Assembly (NCBI GenBank): GCA_023388965.1
Contig: JAEWFF010000041.1
Span: forward strand, 1-36,621
Length of the DNA: 36,621 nt
Reading direction: 5' to 3'
From: Pseudomonadota bacterium
GTDB taxonomy: Bacteria; Pseudomonadota; Alphaproteobacteria; Rhizobiales; Methylopilaceae
The notes beneath the pieces were generated by a model. That model was given only the letters and a program-made list of their open reading frames with translations, did no database searches and was not told where the DNA came from. Below, piece after piece: positions 7,154 through 15,004 of the stretch. Every line of letters starts with the position of its first letter. Position 1 is the stretch's first letter. The translations under genes were made by a program, and so were the position numbers.

Positions 7154-7420
7154 GTGATTACGGTAGACGAGTTTAAGGCCCATTCGAACATCACCTTCGA
7201 TGACGATGACGCGCTGATCGAAGCGAAGATCGAGGCCGCATCCGCGTATATCACCGGGTTCCTTGATCCTGACGTGATGGAAGGACTGAGCGGCACCCCC
7301 GCGTCAGTCAAAGAGGCCGTTCGCGTGCTTGTCGCGCATTGGTATGAGAACCGCGAGGGCCAGGACGTACCGGAGGAAGTATTCCGGCTTATCCAGAATT
7401 ACCGGAGCTTCGCATTCTGA
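7154..7420 (+). CDS. Phage head-tail connector protein (gp6/gp15-like)
   Basis: An 88-residue protein beginning at GTG. The pattern FKAHSNITFDDDDALIEAKI followed by AASAYITGFL and VKEAVRVLVAHWYENREG is the signature of the gp6-like head-tail connector family (HK97 gp6, SPP1 gp15). It forms the adaptor ring beneath the portal. Length is typical. It is the first gene downstream of the reverse-oriented cargo gene and restarts the structural operon. Its stop overlaps the next start by one base. A 110-bp gap between the cargo gene start and this GTG is the likely site of a divergent promoter, but I see no clear sigma-70 elements there. Confidence 0.85.
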   Translation: MITVDEFKAHSNITFDDDDALIEAKIEAASAYITGFLDPDVMEGLSGTPASVKEAVRVLVAHWYENREGQDVPEEVFRLIQNYRSFAF

Positions 7421-7836
7421 TGACGAAGAGTCCGGCATTAATCCGCCTACAGAAGCGGCTCGACGCGATCCCGGAGGGCGTCAGAGAGGCGGTCCTGCCC
7501 GCTCTAACAAAGAGCGGCGACGAGATCGCCGGCAGGATGCGCGCCCTTATACCGGTCGATGAAGGCGATGCGCAGAACAGCATTGCCGTGACCACACCCG
7601 GCAACATGACGCCACCCTATTCGCAGCCGGGCGGCTCTGCAGTAGTTCCACCGCTGACTGTGCGCATCACGGTCGGCGATGAAGACGTTCGCTATCCCCA
7701 CCTTATCGAACACGGCGCAGAACATGCTCCGGCTCAGCCGTTCTTCTGGCCCGCGTTCCGGCTTACTCGAAAGCGTGCCGAGAACCGTATCAAACGCGCG
7801 ATCTCGAAGGCCGTTCGCGAGGGATGGAAGCAATGA
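7420..7836 (+). CDS. HK97 gp10-like tail completion/head-closure protein
   Basis: A 138-residue protein of the HK97 gp10-like family. The diagnostic order is an N-terminal helix (RLQKRLDAIPEGVREAVLPA), the middle strand region RALIPVDEGDAQNSIAV, then a VRYPHLIEHGAEHAPAQPFF segment, in which an E-x-G followed by a PxPFxxPA motif is typical. It joins the head to the tail or terminates the tail tube. Neighbours on both sides belong to the same head-tail module with one- to four-base overlaps. The C-terminus is strongly basic. Confidence 0.85.
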   Translation: MTKSPALIRLQKRLDAIPEGVREAVLPALTKSGDEIAGRMRALIPVDEGDAQNSIAVTTPGNMTPPYSQPGGSAVVPPLTVRITVGDEDVRYPHLIEHGAEHAPAQPFFWPAFRLTRKRAENRIKRAISKAVREGWKQ

Positions 7837-8237
7837 GCGACCCTTCCCTCGCGCTCCAAAGGGCTGTCCGCTCTCGCCTCATTGCGGATGGCAACCTCAC
7901 GGCTCTCGTTCCCGCCGATGCGATCCTTGCCACTGCATCACGACCGGAGCGATTTCCGTGTGTTCTGCTCCGCGACGGACATACGCTCTATTCTGATAAT
8001 TACAGCACCTTCTTTGAACAGGTGTTCCTAGACCTGCACGTTTGGGCCGATAGCGAAGAAGCCGCAAAAGTCATCGCGGGTCACGTTAACGGCTCCATCC
8101 GTTCTATGCCGTTCAGCATCACGGGCTATCAAACCTACAAGCTGAACCCCATTTCGGCGCGCTATGTAATCGACAAAGCAAGCGAGAAATCGCACGCCGT
8201 CATCACGGTCGAAGCGATCTTGAAGGCCATCGCATGA
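7833..8237 (+). CDS. DUF3168 tail terminator-like protein
   Basis: A 134-residue protein of the DUF3168 family, homologous to the SPP1 gp17 and lambda gpU type of tail terminator proteins. Supporting pattern: ALQRAVRSRLIADGNLTALV near the start, then FPCVLLRDG, a central FEQVFLDLHVWADSEEAAKV and a C-terminal AVITVEAILKAIA strand. The ATG at 7833 (ATGA overlap with the previous stop) is preferred to one nine bases upstream. The stop overlaps the stopper gene by four bases. Confidence 0.8.
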   Translation: MSDPSLALQRAVRSRLIADGNLTALVPADAILATASRPERFPCVLLRDGHTLYSDNYSTFFEQVFLDLHVWADSEEAAKVIAGHVNGSIRSMPFSITGYQTYKLNPISARYVIDKASEKSHAVITVEAILKAIA

Positions 8238-8551
8238 AGGCCGGAAAACTTGACCGCACCATTACCATTCAGCGCGCCACGACCACGCTCAGCGCGGCGG
8301 GAACGCCTAGCGAGACATGGACAAGTCTGATCGACCTTCGCGCCGAGATCGTGGATGCGGATGCGACCGAACAAACGCGCGATCATGGCGCTTCGACAGA
8401 GACGGCGATCACATTCCTCACGCGCTTTGTTGACGGAATCACCGTCGCGGATCGGCTAGTTTACGAAAGCCGTTCCTTTGACATCAAAGCCGTTGCCGAG
8501 ATCGGGCGCCGTCGTGGTCTCGAAATCCGCGTGCTCGCGAGGGGCTTGTGA
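8234..8551 (+). CDS. Phage head-tail stopper/adaptor (SPP1 gp16-like)
   Basis: A 105-residue protein of the head-tail joining family typified by SPP1 gp16, which plugs the connector after packaging. The motif KLDRTITIQRATTT, then GTPSETWTSLIDLRAEIVDA and a C-terminal DRLVYESRSFDIKAVAE run is characteristic, including the N-terminal IxIQR strand. It overlaps its upstream neighbour by four bases and the terminase small subunit by one, so the head-closure genes are tightly coupled to the terminase genes. Confidence 0.85.
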   Translation: MKAGKLDRTITIQRATTTLSAAGTPSETWTSLIDLRAEIVDADATEQTRDHGASTETAITFLTRFVDGITVADRLVYESRSFDIKAVAEIGRRRGLEIRVLARGL

Positions 8552-8952
8552 TGCGTGGTCGAAAGCCCGACGCCATTACGCCCGGCTCACTCGACAGAGT
8601 GCCACCCGCGCCGTCCTGGCTCTCCAAACATGCCAAGGCCGAATGGAAGCGCGTTGCGCCGATCCTCACCCTTGAGCGCAAAGTGCTGACAGAAGCTGAT
8701 CTCGGCACGCTGGAAAGCTACTGCACCGCGACCGGCACCGTTCGCGAGTGTCAGAAGACGCTCAATCTTGACGGCCTGATTATCCAGTCCCCAAACGGCC
8801 CCAAGCGTCACCCGGCGCTCGGAATCCAGAATGCGGCGATGACAACAGCACGTCTCTGCGCGGGAGAACTCGGTTTAACACCGGTCAGCCGCTCGCGCCC
8901 CTCCATTCGTGAAAGCCCCGATGACGACGACAGCGCCGACTTGGGTTTTTGA
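8551..8952 (+). CDS. Phage terminase small subunit (P27 family)
   Basis: A 133-residue P27-type small terminase, which recognises the packaging site and recruits the motor. It opens MRGRKPDAITPGSLDRVPPA, the standard basic start of this family, followed by PSWLSKHAKAEWKRVAPIL, LTEADLGTLESYCTA and a C-terminal HPALGIQNAA helix. Start is the ATG in the tgATG overlap with the stopper gene. The 3' end overlaps the large subunit by about 30 bases. The gene lies after, not before, portal and capsid genes, which departs from canonical order. Confidence 0.85.
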   Translation: MRGRKPDAITPGSLDRVPPAPSWLSKHAKAEWKRVAPILTLERKVLTEADLGTLESYCTATGTVRECQKTLNLDGLIIQSPNGPKRHPALGIQNAAMTTARLCAGELGLTPVSRSRPSIRESPDDDDSADLGF

Positions 8953-10531
8953 CGACTCCCCCATTCCCGATCCGTTCGGCTACGGCGAAAGGGCCGTTCG
9001 CTTCCTGAAGGCACTTCGGCATCCGAAGAGCAAGGCACGGGGTAAGACGTTTCAGCTCGACCGCTGGCAAGAGCGGATCGTGCGCCGCATCTATGGGCCG
9101 CGCCATCAAGACGGCACGCGTATTGTCCGCACGGTCGTTCTTCTTCTCCCGCGCGGCAACCGGAAAACATCCCTCGCGGCTGCGCTCGGGTTGCTTCACA
9201 CCATCGGCCCCGAACGCGTACCGGGCGGCGAAGTGATTAGCGCCGCCGCTGATCGCAAACAGGCGCGTCTCGGGTATGCGGAAGCGATAGGTATTTGTCG
9301 TGCCTATCCCAAGATCGAAAGCGCCGTCCGCATCGTCGATCACAAGTCGCGGATCACATTTGAGCAAGATGCGTCATTCTATGAAGCCATCTCGGCCGAC
9401 GCCGGCACTCAGCATGGGCGCACGCCGGTCTTTGTGCTGGCCGATGAGCTGCACGCGTGGAAGAAGCGCGACCTTTGGGACGTTTTGCGTTCCGGCCTTC
9501 CGAAGACGCCCGGCGCGCTTTGCGTCATTGCGACCACCGCCGGGCGCGGTCAAGACAACATTGCTTTCGAGATAGTCGATTACGCCCGCAAAGTAGCGCG
9601 CGGCGAAATCGACGATCCGGCAACGCTGCCGATCCTTTTCGAGACGTCCGCCGATGCGGATTGGAAGGATGAAGCGAACTGGCGCGCGGCCAATCCGGGT
9701 CTATCCTGCAATCCGCCCTATCCAGACATCGAAGGCCTTCGCCAACTCGCCCGCGAGGCACAAAGCCGCCCCGGCGACCGCGAGGCATTCCGGCAACTTC
9801 ACCTGAACGTTTGGCTCGACCACTCGGCTGATCCCTTTGTCGAGATGGCAATCTATGACGAAGGAAACGCGCCGGTTGATCTCGGCTCGCTTGAAGATCG
9901 CCCATGCTGGCTTGCGGTCGATTTGTCGTCGAATTCCGATCTCACCGTGATTGTCGCGGCGTGGCGTGCCGACGAAAGCGGCTATACCGTTTGGCCGTGG
10001 TTCTTCTGTCCCCGCGATAATCTGCGCGCCCGCTCGGATCGCGACGGCGTTCCCTATCCGCTTTGGGCGGAACAAGGCTTCATCACGCCGACTCCGGGAA
10101 ACGTTGTCGATTTTCGCGCGGTTGAAAACACCATTCGCGATCTCTGCGAACGGTTCGACGTGCGCGAGATCGCCTTCGACCCGCATCTTGCCCGCAACAT
10201 GATGAGCAATCTTGCCGATGACGGCTACCCAGCAATCGAGATGCGGCAAGGCTGGATAACGATGGCGCCCGCCGTGAAGGAACTGGAACGCGCCATCGTT
10301 GGCCGTGAGTTCCGGCACGGCGGGCATCCCGTCTTGCGCTGGAATTTCTCGAACATCGCCGTCGAGACAGACAAGGCCGGGAACAAATCGTTTCACAAAG
10401 GCAAGAGCCGCGACCGCATCGACGGCGCGCAAGCCGCTGCGATGGCCGTTGCGCGCGCCGCGGCGGGTGAAAGTCAGATCTCAATCTACTCCGACGCTAC
10501 CGCTCGCCCGGAAGGGCTTCTCGTTTTCTAG
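8921..10531 (+). CDS. Phage terminase large subunit (TerL)
   Basis: A 536-residue packaging ATPase-nuclease. The ATPase part has LLLPRGNRKTS (Walker A-like, residues 74-84), then RTPVFVLADELHAWKKRD (Walker B with the catalytic Glu), then LCVIATTAGRG (coupling motif). The nuclease part has CWLAVDLSSNSDLTVIV, an RNase H-fold strand with the first catalytic Asp, then DPHLARNMM and KSRDRIDGAQAAAMAV with the last catalytic Asp. Length is normal and all motifs are intact. The ATG at 8921 is chosen over a GTG at 8909, because neither has a strong ribosome-binding site and ATG is the more likely start. It overlaps the small subunit and is followed 8 bp later by the tape measure gene. Confidence 0.9.
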   Translation: MTTTAPTWVFDDSPIPDPFGYGERAVRFLKALRHPKSKARGKTFQLDRWQERIVRRIYGPRHQDGTRIVRTVVLLLPRGNRKTSLAAALGLLHTIGPERVPGGEVISAAADRKQARLGYAEAIGICRAYPKIESAVRIVDHKSRITFEQDASFYEAISADAGTQHGRTPVFVLADELHAWKKRDLWDVLRSGLPKTPGALCVIATTAGRGQDNIAFEIVDYARKVARGEIDDPATLPILFETSADADWKDEANWRAANPGLSCNPPYPDIEGLRQLAREAQSRPGDREAFRQLHLNVWLDHSADPFVEMAIYDEGNAPVDLGSLEDRPCWLAVDLSSNSDLTVIVAAWRADESGYTVWPWFFCPRDNLRARSDRDGVPYPLWAEQGFITPTPGNVVDFRAVENTIRDLCERFDVREIAFDPHLARNMMSNLADDGYPAIEMRQGWITMAPAVKELERAIVGREFRHGGHPVLRWNFSNIAVETDKAGNKSFHKGKSRDRIDGAQAAAMAVARAAAGESQISIYSDATARPEGLLVF

Positions 10532-10539
10532 GATATGTA

Positions 10540-12387
10540 ATGGCAGTCACAGACACTGAACGCTTAGTTGTCGATCTCGAAGCCCGCATTTCGCAATTCG
10601 AACGAAATTTTAAGCGTGCCAATGCCGTTGCAAACGACAACTGGAGCAAGGTCGAAAACCGGACGAAGCGTGCGGGCGACCGAATGCGCCGTGACACGGC
10701 CCAGGCATCGGCAACCGTCATCACAAATCTGCGCGGCATTGGCACGGCATTCGCGGGCGGCTTTTTAGGCGGCGCGGCTGTCACTTCCCTATCTCAACTT
10801 CCCTCTGCCGTCCGCAACGTCACCCGCGAACTTGCTGATCTCAAAGCAGAGGCCGCCCGCGCGGGCATAGGCGTTGAAGATTTTCAGGCATTGGAGTCTG
10901 CAGCTTCCGAAAGCCGCGTGAAGATTGATGCTCTCACGGATGGCATCAAAGAACTTCAGCTCCGCGCCGACGAATTCATATCGACCGGAAAGGGTTCAGC
11001 GGCTGAGGCTTTCGAGCGTCTCGGCTTTAGTGCGGATGAGCTGAAGGCGAAGCTAAAAGACCCTAGCGAGCTATTCCTAGAAATCATCGGAAGGCTTCAG
11101 CGGCTCGACAAGGCGGCGCAAATCCGGGTTTCGGATGAAATCTTCGGCGGTACGGGCGGCGAGCAATTCGTGCAGCTTTTGGAACGCGGAGAGACGTCGA
11201 TCCGCTCTTCAATGCAAGCGGCGCGGGAAGCGGGCTACGTTCTCGACAAGGAATTGGTCGACCGGGCTGCCGCGCTCGATCGGCAGTTCGATCAGATTAC
11301 CCGTACCGTCGGCAGCAATCTAAAATCTGCGATCATCAACGCCGCATCGGGTTTTGAATGGTTCATTTCGGAATACCGCCGCGCGCGCGAACTCGCTAAC
11401 CCCGAAAACCTTCTCCCACCGGCTGAACGGGCGCGGCGACAGCAAGAGCGTGACCGTGCAAATGCAATGTCGCGGCTTCGTGAATCACTGGAAAGCGGAG
11501 AGAAAACCCAGCCGATCTTCACCCGCGACGATCTCAAGCCGCTTCCGGCCTCGCCTACGCCAGCCGACAAGGATCGTAATAAGACACTGGACGCCATCCG
11601 CCGTGAGAAGGAAGCCATCACTGCGCTGATCGGCGAACTGGAAGAAGAGCTACGTCTTGTTGGCGCGTCGGAAGTGCAACAGCAGATCGCCGCCTCGCTC
11701 CGAAAAGCGGGCGCACAAGCGACCGATGAACAACGCGCCAAAATCACAGAGCTTGTCACTGCAATCGAGGAAGAGCGCGCCAGCGTCGAACAGCTCGAAA
11801 CCGCGATGGCCGAACTGAAAGGCGGCGCGCGCGACGTTCTCGGCGGCATGATCGCCGATCTCCGGGCCGGTAAGTCGGGCGCGGAAGTTCTACTCAAAAC
11901 GTTCGACCGGATCGCAAGTAAGCTGATCGACATCGCACTCGACAGCCTAGTTGAGAACGCCTTCGGCGCGCCGGGGCAAGCCGCTAGCGGGGGAGTCTTC
12001 GGAATTGTCGGAAGGCTCTTCGGCTTCGCGGAAGGCGGCTATACCGGCGATGGAGGAAAGCGCGAACCGGCTGGCATCGTGCATCGTGGCGAGTACGTCA
12101 TCAATGCGGATGCGACCGGAAGAAACCGTGCCCTCTTGGAAGCGATCAATGCGGGTAAAGCGCCGATGTTAGCCCCGTCGGTGATTGCTCAGTCCGACTC
12201 AATTTCTAACCGGGTCGTGAACGTCGCGCCCCAAATCAATATCACTGTCGAAGGTAGCTCACGCGACGCTAAAGCTGACGAAGAACTGGCAGGACGAATT
12301 GGCAACGTTGTCGAGAATAGCGTCCGGGATTTGGTCGGAAAGGAATTGCGAATGCAGTTACGACCGGGCGGCGTCCTAAATCGGTAA
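10540..12387 (+). CDS. Phage tape measure protein
   Basis: A 615-residue helical protein that sets tail length in siphoviruses. The first 50 residues (LVVDLEARISQFERNFKRAN) are typical of tape measures of alphaproteobacterial phages. A hydrophobic patch GIGTAFAGGFLGGAAV follows near residue 70, then long charged coiled coils between about residues 85 and 445. The C-terminus carries FAEGGYTGDGGKREPAGIVH then GEYVINADATGRN, the common end motif of tape measures. At about 3 nm per 20 residues the tail would be short to medium. No tail assembly or baseplate genes follow, so the tail module stops here. Confidence 0.85.
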   Translation: MAVTDTERLVVDLEARISQFERNFKRANAVANDNWSKVENRTKRAGDRMRRDTAQASATVITNLRGIGTAFAGGFLGGAAVTSLSQLPSAVRNVTRELADLKAEAARAGIGVEDFQALESAASESRVKIDALTDGIKELQLRADEFISTGKGSAAEAFERLGFSADELKAKLKDPSELFLEIIGRLQRLDKAAQIRVSDEIFGGTGGEQFVQLLERGETSIRSSMQAAREAGYVLDKELVDRAAALDRQFDQITRTVGSNLKSAIINAASGFEWFISEYRRARELANPENLLPPAERARRQQERDRANAMSRLRESLESGEKTQPIFTRDDLKPLPASPTPADKDRNKTLDAIRREKEAITALIGELEEELRLVGASEVQQQIAASLRKAGAQATDEQRAKITELVTAIEEERASVEQLETAMAELKGGARDVLGGMIADLRAGKSGAEVLLKTFDRIASKLIDIALDSLVENAFGAPGQAASGGVFGIVGRLFGFAEGGYTGDGGKREPAGIVHRGEYVINADATGRNRALLEAINAGKAPMLAPSVIAQSDSISNRVVNVAPQINITVEGSSRDAKADEELAGRIGNVVENSVRDLVGKELRMQLRPGGVLNR

Positions 12388-12759
12388 CTAGGGCTGTTTC
12401 ATTTTCTCACATGCGGTGATGGCGTAGGCCTCGTTCCTTCTCAGCATGTCCATTTCTATCACCGCAAACTGCGCCGTGTACTTGTTGAAGATTTCCTCGG
12501 GGAGACCCGACTCCTCCAAAAGAGATGCGAGAAAATTCCCCGTGCTTTCTCGTGAATACATATGCTCGCCACATATCTCATGGAAAGAGATGACCATACC
12601 CCCGATACCCATTGAGTTGATCCCAGCCTTCGGGAAACCTATTCCCATAAGCTGGGCGATTAGCTCGTCCTTGGTGGCTCTATATGCGTCATCGTTTGGC
12701 GGCTGTGCCCACGCGGGCGTGCATATTAAGCTCGCTAGTACTGCCCTTCGGAGTTTCAT
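12388..12759 (-). CDS. Small secreted protein of unknown function
   Basis: A 123-residue protein on the strand opposite to the phage genes. The N-terminus MKLRRAVLASLICTPAWAQP is a convincing Sec signal peptide with cleavage after A-W-A, giving a mature protein of about 105 residues. Two Cys in the mature part (CGEHM and ITACEKM) could form a disulfide in the periplasm. A Gly-Met-Gly-Gly-rich segment (GINSMGIGGMVISF) is followed by charged helices. I recognise no family. Its TAG abuts the tape measure TAA directly, so the two genes are convergent with no gap. Reverse orientation and secretion suggest a lysogenic-conversion cargo gene. Confidence 0.6.
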   Translation of the reverse strand: MKLRRAVLASLICTPAWAQPPNDDAYRATKDELIAQLMGIGFPKAGINSMGIGGMVISFHEICGEHMYSRESTGNFLASLLEESGLPEEIFNKYTAQFAVIEMDMLRRNEAYAITACEKMKQP

Positions 12760-12880
12760 GACGTAGCCCCCCTTCGGGGAATCTTGTCACCCTGAGCGTA
12801 CCGGCGCAACCTCGCTTGGGCCGCGAGCCTCGATCAGAAATCGATAGCACTGGCACCTTGTTCTGATACAATAGCGGCAC

Positions 12881-13002
12881 GCACACACAGAGAGATTTGA
12901 GAGTCTCCCGGCTAACCGCCGGGCGAACGCCTGTGCGTGTGCCTCAAGCACACATCGGCTGAATAAAAAGGCCGCCCGACTCGGCGATGAGATCGGACGG
13001 CC
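12881..13002 (+). promoter_or_regulatory. Structured leader with competing hairpins before the candidate Rep gene
   Basis: Several stems can be drawn. GTGTGC at 12937-12942 can pair with the upstream GCACAC at 12881-12886 (enclosing a CCCGGC/GCCGGG hairpin at 12907-12923) or with the downstream GCACAC at 12948-12953 (perfect 6-bp stem, CTCAA loop). The two options are mutually exclusive. A third hairpin, at 12970-12979 with 12993-13002, has 10 pairs with one mismatch. A good ribosome-binding site (TGAGGA, 13018-13023) and the ATG at 13030 follow. This fits an attenuator, an RNA switch or a replication origin region. Confidence 0.5.
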
Positions 13003-13029
13003 ATGCTTGCTTGTGAATGAGGAATTGTA

Positions 13030-13980
13030 ATGCTTGTGCCGAATACAAACAATGAAAACTTGTCCGATTGGGATGATTTTGAGCGTGAGGTCGCCGAGAT
13101 CGTCCTACACTCCGAACAGGAAGACGAAGCTCGCGGGCGCGACGCAAATCCCTTGCTCGAAGCGCTCGATACCATGTTCGCATCTCTCCCAAGAGACGAG
13201 ACGACAGCGGGCGAATCCCTCACCCCCGGCCTGCCCAAACGAGTGATAAAAAAGGGACGAAAGCGCGCCCGGCGTTCGCGTTCTCGCGATACGAATTTCC
13301 TTAGAAAGACAGGGAGCTGGCGTCGTCATCGGCAGACACCGGCGAACGGCTCTTCAGTAGGACACCAAATACCCCTCCAAACACCCCCTCAACCCCATCC
13401 CACTCCTGCAAACGACAACACAGAGACAGCGGTAAACAGCGACAGAAGAGCCCCGCCGTCATGGCAGTTCACGACAGACGTTGCGAAGCTTTGGGCGGCA
13501 AACGAAGCGCTGACAAACAACGGCGAGGCCTACGCCTTCACCCTCAATCTAGGACCGGCAATCGAGAAGGCGGCGAACGATAACAAGGCCGGGCCGATGG
13601 CCTATTTGGAGCGGCGGATAAGGGAACGGCTGAAAGCCGCCCTGCCCGACCGGAAGCTGCTCTACTGGCTGAGCCTAGAGCTTACGAAGAGCGGACGGCT
13701 GCATGTTCACGGGGGGATTTCCGTTCCTGGCCCTTCCGATCTCCCGCTAGTACGCGAGGCGCTGATCTCAGCCGGTGGGAAGTGGGATGCGCCCGGGCGG
13801 CAATACCAACTGGATACCCGCTTGCAAGATCACCCTCCGGGTTGGTTTCGCTACAGCGCCAAGGATTGGCCGAGAGCGCGGAAGGCATTGAGAGGGCAGG
13901 TCCTGTTCTTGCCGAACGGCCTTCGTGCCCTTGCCAAGAAAGCATACATGACGCACCGTTCAATCGGGGGTGTAAGATGA
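13030..13980 (+). CDS. Candidate HUH-type rolling-circle replication initiator (Rep)
   Basis: A 316-residue protein. Residues 1-150 are low-complexity and basic, with KKGRKRARRSRSR around 75-87 and a Pro-rich stretch near 115-128. The C-terminal half shows the order expected of HUH endonucleases: AYAFTLNLGP (residues 167-176, motif 1 strand), LSLELTKSGRLHVHGGI with H225-V-H227 as the HUH metal pair, then WFRYSAKDW in which Y275-x-x-K278 fits the YxxK catalytic tyrosine motif of Rep proteins. The protein would nick and covalently bind one DNA strand to start rolling-circle replication. Start is supported by TGAGGA 6 bases upstream. The stop overlaps the next gene (ATGA). HUH assignment rests on motif order only; a relaxase- or transposase-like HUH enzyme is the alternative. 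Confidence 0.6.
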   Translation: MLVPNTNNENLSDWDDFEREVAEIVLHSEQEDEARGRDANPLLEALDTMFASLPRDETTAGESLTPGLPKRVIKKGRKRARRSRSRDTNFLRKTGSWRRHRQTPANGSSVGHQIPLQTPPQPHPTPANDNTETAVNSDRRAPPSWQFTTDVAKLWAANEALTNNGEAYAFTLNLGPAIEKAANDNKAGPMAYLERRIRERLKAALPDRKLLYWLSLELTKSGRLHVHGGISVPGPSDLPLVREALISAGGKWDAPGRQYQLDTRLQDHPPGWFRYSAKDWPRARKALRGQVLFLPNGLRALAKKAYMTHRSIGGVR

Positions 13981-14891
13981 AATACGTCGTTCCGATTGCG
14001 ACCTTTCTGCTTTGCATATCGCCAGCCGGCAGCTCCGAGATCAACTGGCGATCAATGTCCAAAGAACAGATCGACCGGCTGCCGCGAGAGCAGATGAATG
14101 GTCTTCCGGCTTTTGAAGTTATGACGCATATGGACGCGAATCTCGGCGCCGCGATGAAACCGATGGCCGCGATAACGCTAAGCAAATTGTTCTACGGGGC
14201 AACTGTTCCCGTATTGCCATTCGAAGGCTATTTGCCCGTCGCTATTCGTGAATTCCAGTCCGACCTTGGAGCCGCTCCCGACGGTGTCCTCAAGCTTGGT
14301 GAATTCGACGAACTCATGAAACGTGGGAACAAGATCGATAGCGCAGCGCACCCGATTTATCCCGGATGGGCAACGTCCGTTTGGACAAATGGCAATTACG
14401 CCGGATTTGGGGGCACATGGATAATCGACGGAGAGCAGCATGCGTATCCAGTGAACTACACTGACTACAAATGTTATCGCAGCGCTAACCGCTGCTATTT
14501 GGCTGAGGCCTCATTGTCCGAACTCGACAGCAGCAGCCATCTTCTAGTCCGAACGGAAACGATGAAGGTCATTAAGTGGGATCAGAGCGAAATTCTACTG
14601 GAAGACGAAGCTACCTGCCGTGTCAGTACTATAAGTGTGAATCTTGTTTCTAAAGACGTCGTGATGATCACACGCAATAAGGGCGACGCCTGCTCGGATC
14701 AAGAAATCCTACCCAAGCTGCCAGCACCTCGCATTGCACGATTGGTGAACGGCTTTGATGTTATCTCGAAGGCCCACAAGGAAGCGCTCGAAGCCACTCG
14801 CAAGCTTTGGAGCAAGCCGATGCAACAAACGTGGGCGGCAATGATGGCCCGCGTCAAAGCGGCTGAGAAGTCCAACAGCAAGCCGCAATGA
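13977..14891 (+). CDS. Secreted protein with a peptidoglycan-binding-like segment
   Basis: A 304-residue protein starting at the ATGA overlap with the Rep-like gene; a frame extending further upstream has no support. The first 20 residues (MKYVVPIATFLLCISPAGSS) form a signal peptide. Around residues 75-110, YLPVAIREFQSDLGAAPDGV followed by LKLGEFDELMKRG resembles a PG_binding_1 repeat, in which a helix AIxxFQxxxGLxxDG is followed by GxxTxxxL. The rest contains several Cys (YKCYRSANRCYL, ATCRVS, DACSDQ) and is probably a beta-rich periplasmic domain. No catalytic motif is evident. It may help lysis, superinfection exclusion or wall binding, but function is unknown. Confidence 0.6.
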   Translation: MKYVVPIATFLLCISPAGSSEINWRSMSKEQIDRLPREQMNGLPAFEVMTHMDANLGAAMKPMAAITLSKLFYGATVPVLPFEGYLPVAIREFQSDLGAAPDGVLKLGEFDELMKRGNKIDSAAHPIYPGWATSVWTNGNYAGFGGTWIIDGEQHAYPVNYTDYKCYRSANRCYLAEASLSELDSSSHLLVRTETMKVIKWDQSEILLEDEATCRVSTISVNLVSKDVVMITRNKGDACSDQEILPKLPAPRIARLVNGFDVISKAHKEALEATRKLWSKPMQQTWAAMMARVKAAEKSNSKPQ

Positions 14892-14973
14892 TAAAGTCAG
14901 TACTTACTTATGGCGTCAGTTTAGCGCACCGCCTGACTCTTGCCGCCGAATCTCTGACGCGCGAATCTCCATC

Positions 14974-14993
14974 GCCGCGCTAACGCGGCTTTG
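14974..14993 (+). terminator. Small GC-rich hairpin
   Basis: GCCGCG (14974-14979), loop CTAA, CGCGGC (14984-14989), followed by TTTGG. The stem is perfect but only 6 bp and the T-run is short. It could be a weak terminator after the secreted-protein gene, and it lies directly before the ribosome-binding site of the next gene. Confidence 0.3.
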
Positions 14994-15004
14994 GAGAACC
15001 GAAC

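Noticed and set aside
6480..7157. Plus-strand frame of 225 codons opposite the HEPN-like gene
   Set aside because: No ribosome-binding site or family pattern. The minus-strand frame has coherent helices and a conserved-type motif, so it is preferred.
2677..12387. Classical RcGTA-type gene transfer agent
   Set aside because: Some proteins resemble gene-transfer-agent families, but gene order, the HNH and cargo genes, the P27 small terminase and the Rep-like gene do not match the conserved cluster.
12851..12868. Sigma-54-like promoter (TGGCAC with TTCTGA) before the Rep gene
   Set aside because: The -12 GC dinucleotide is absent at the required spacing. A TACAAT at 12867 could be a sigma-70 -10 box but lacks a fitting -35.
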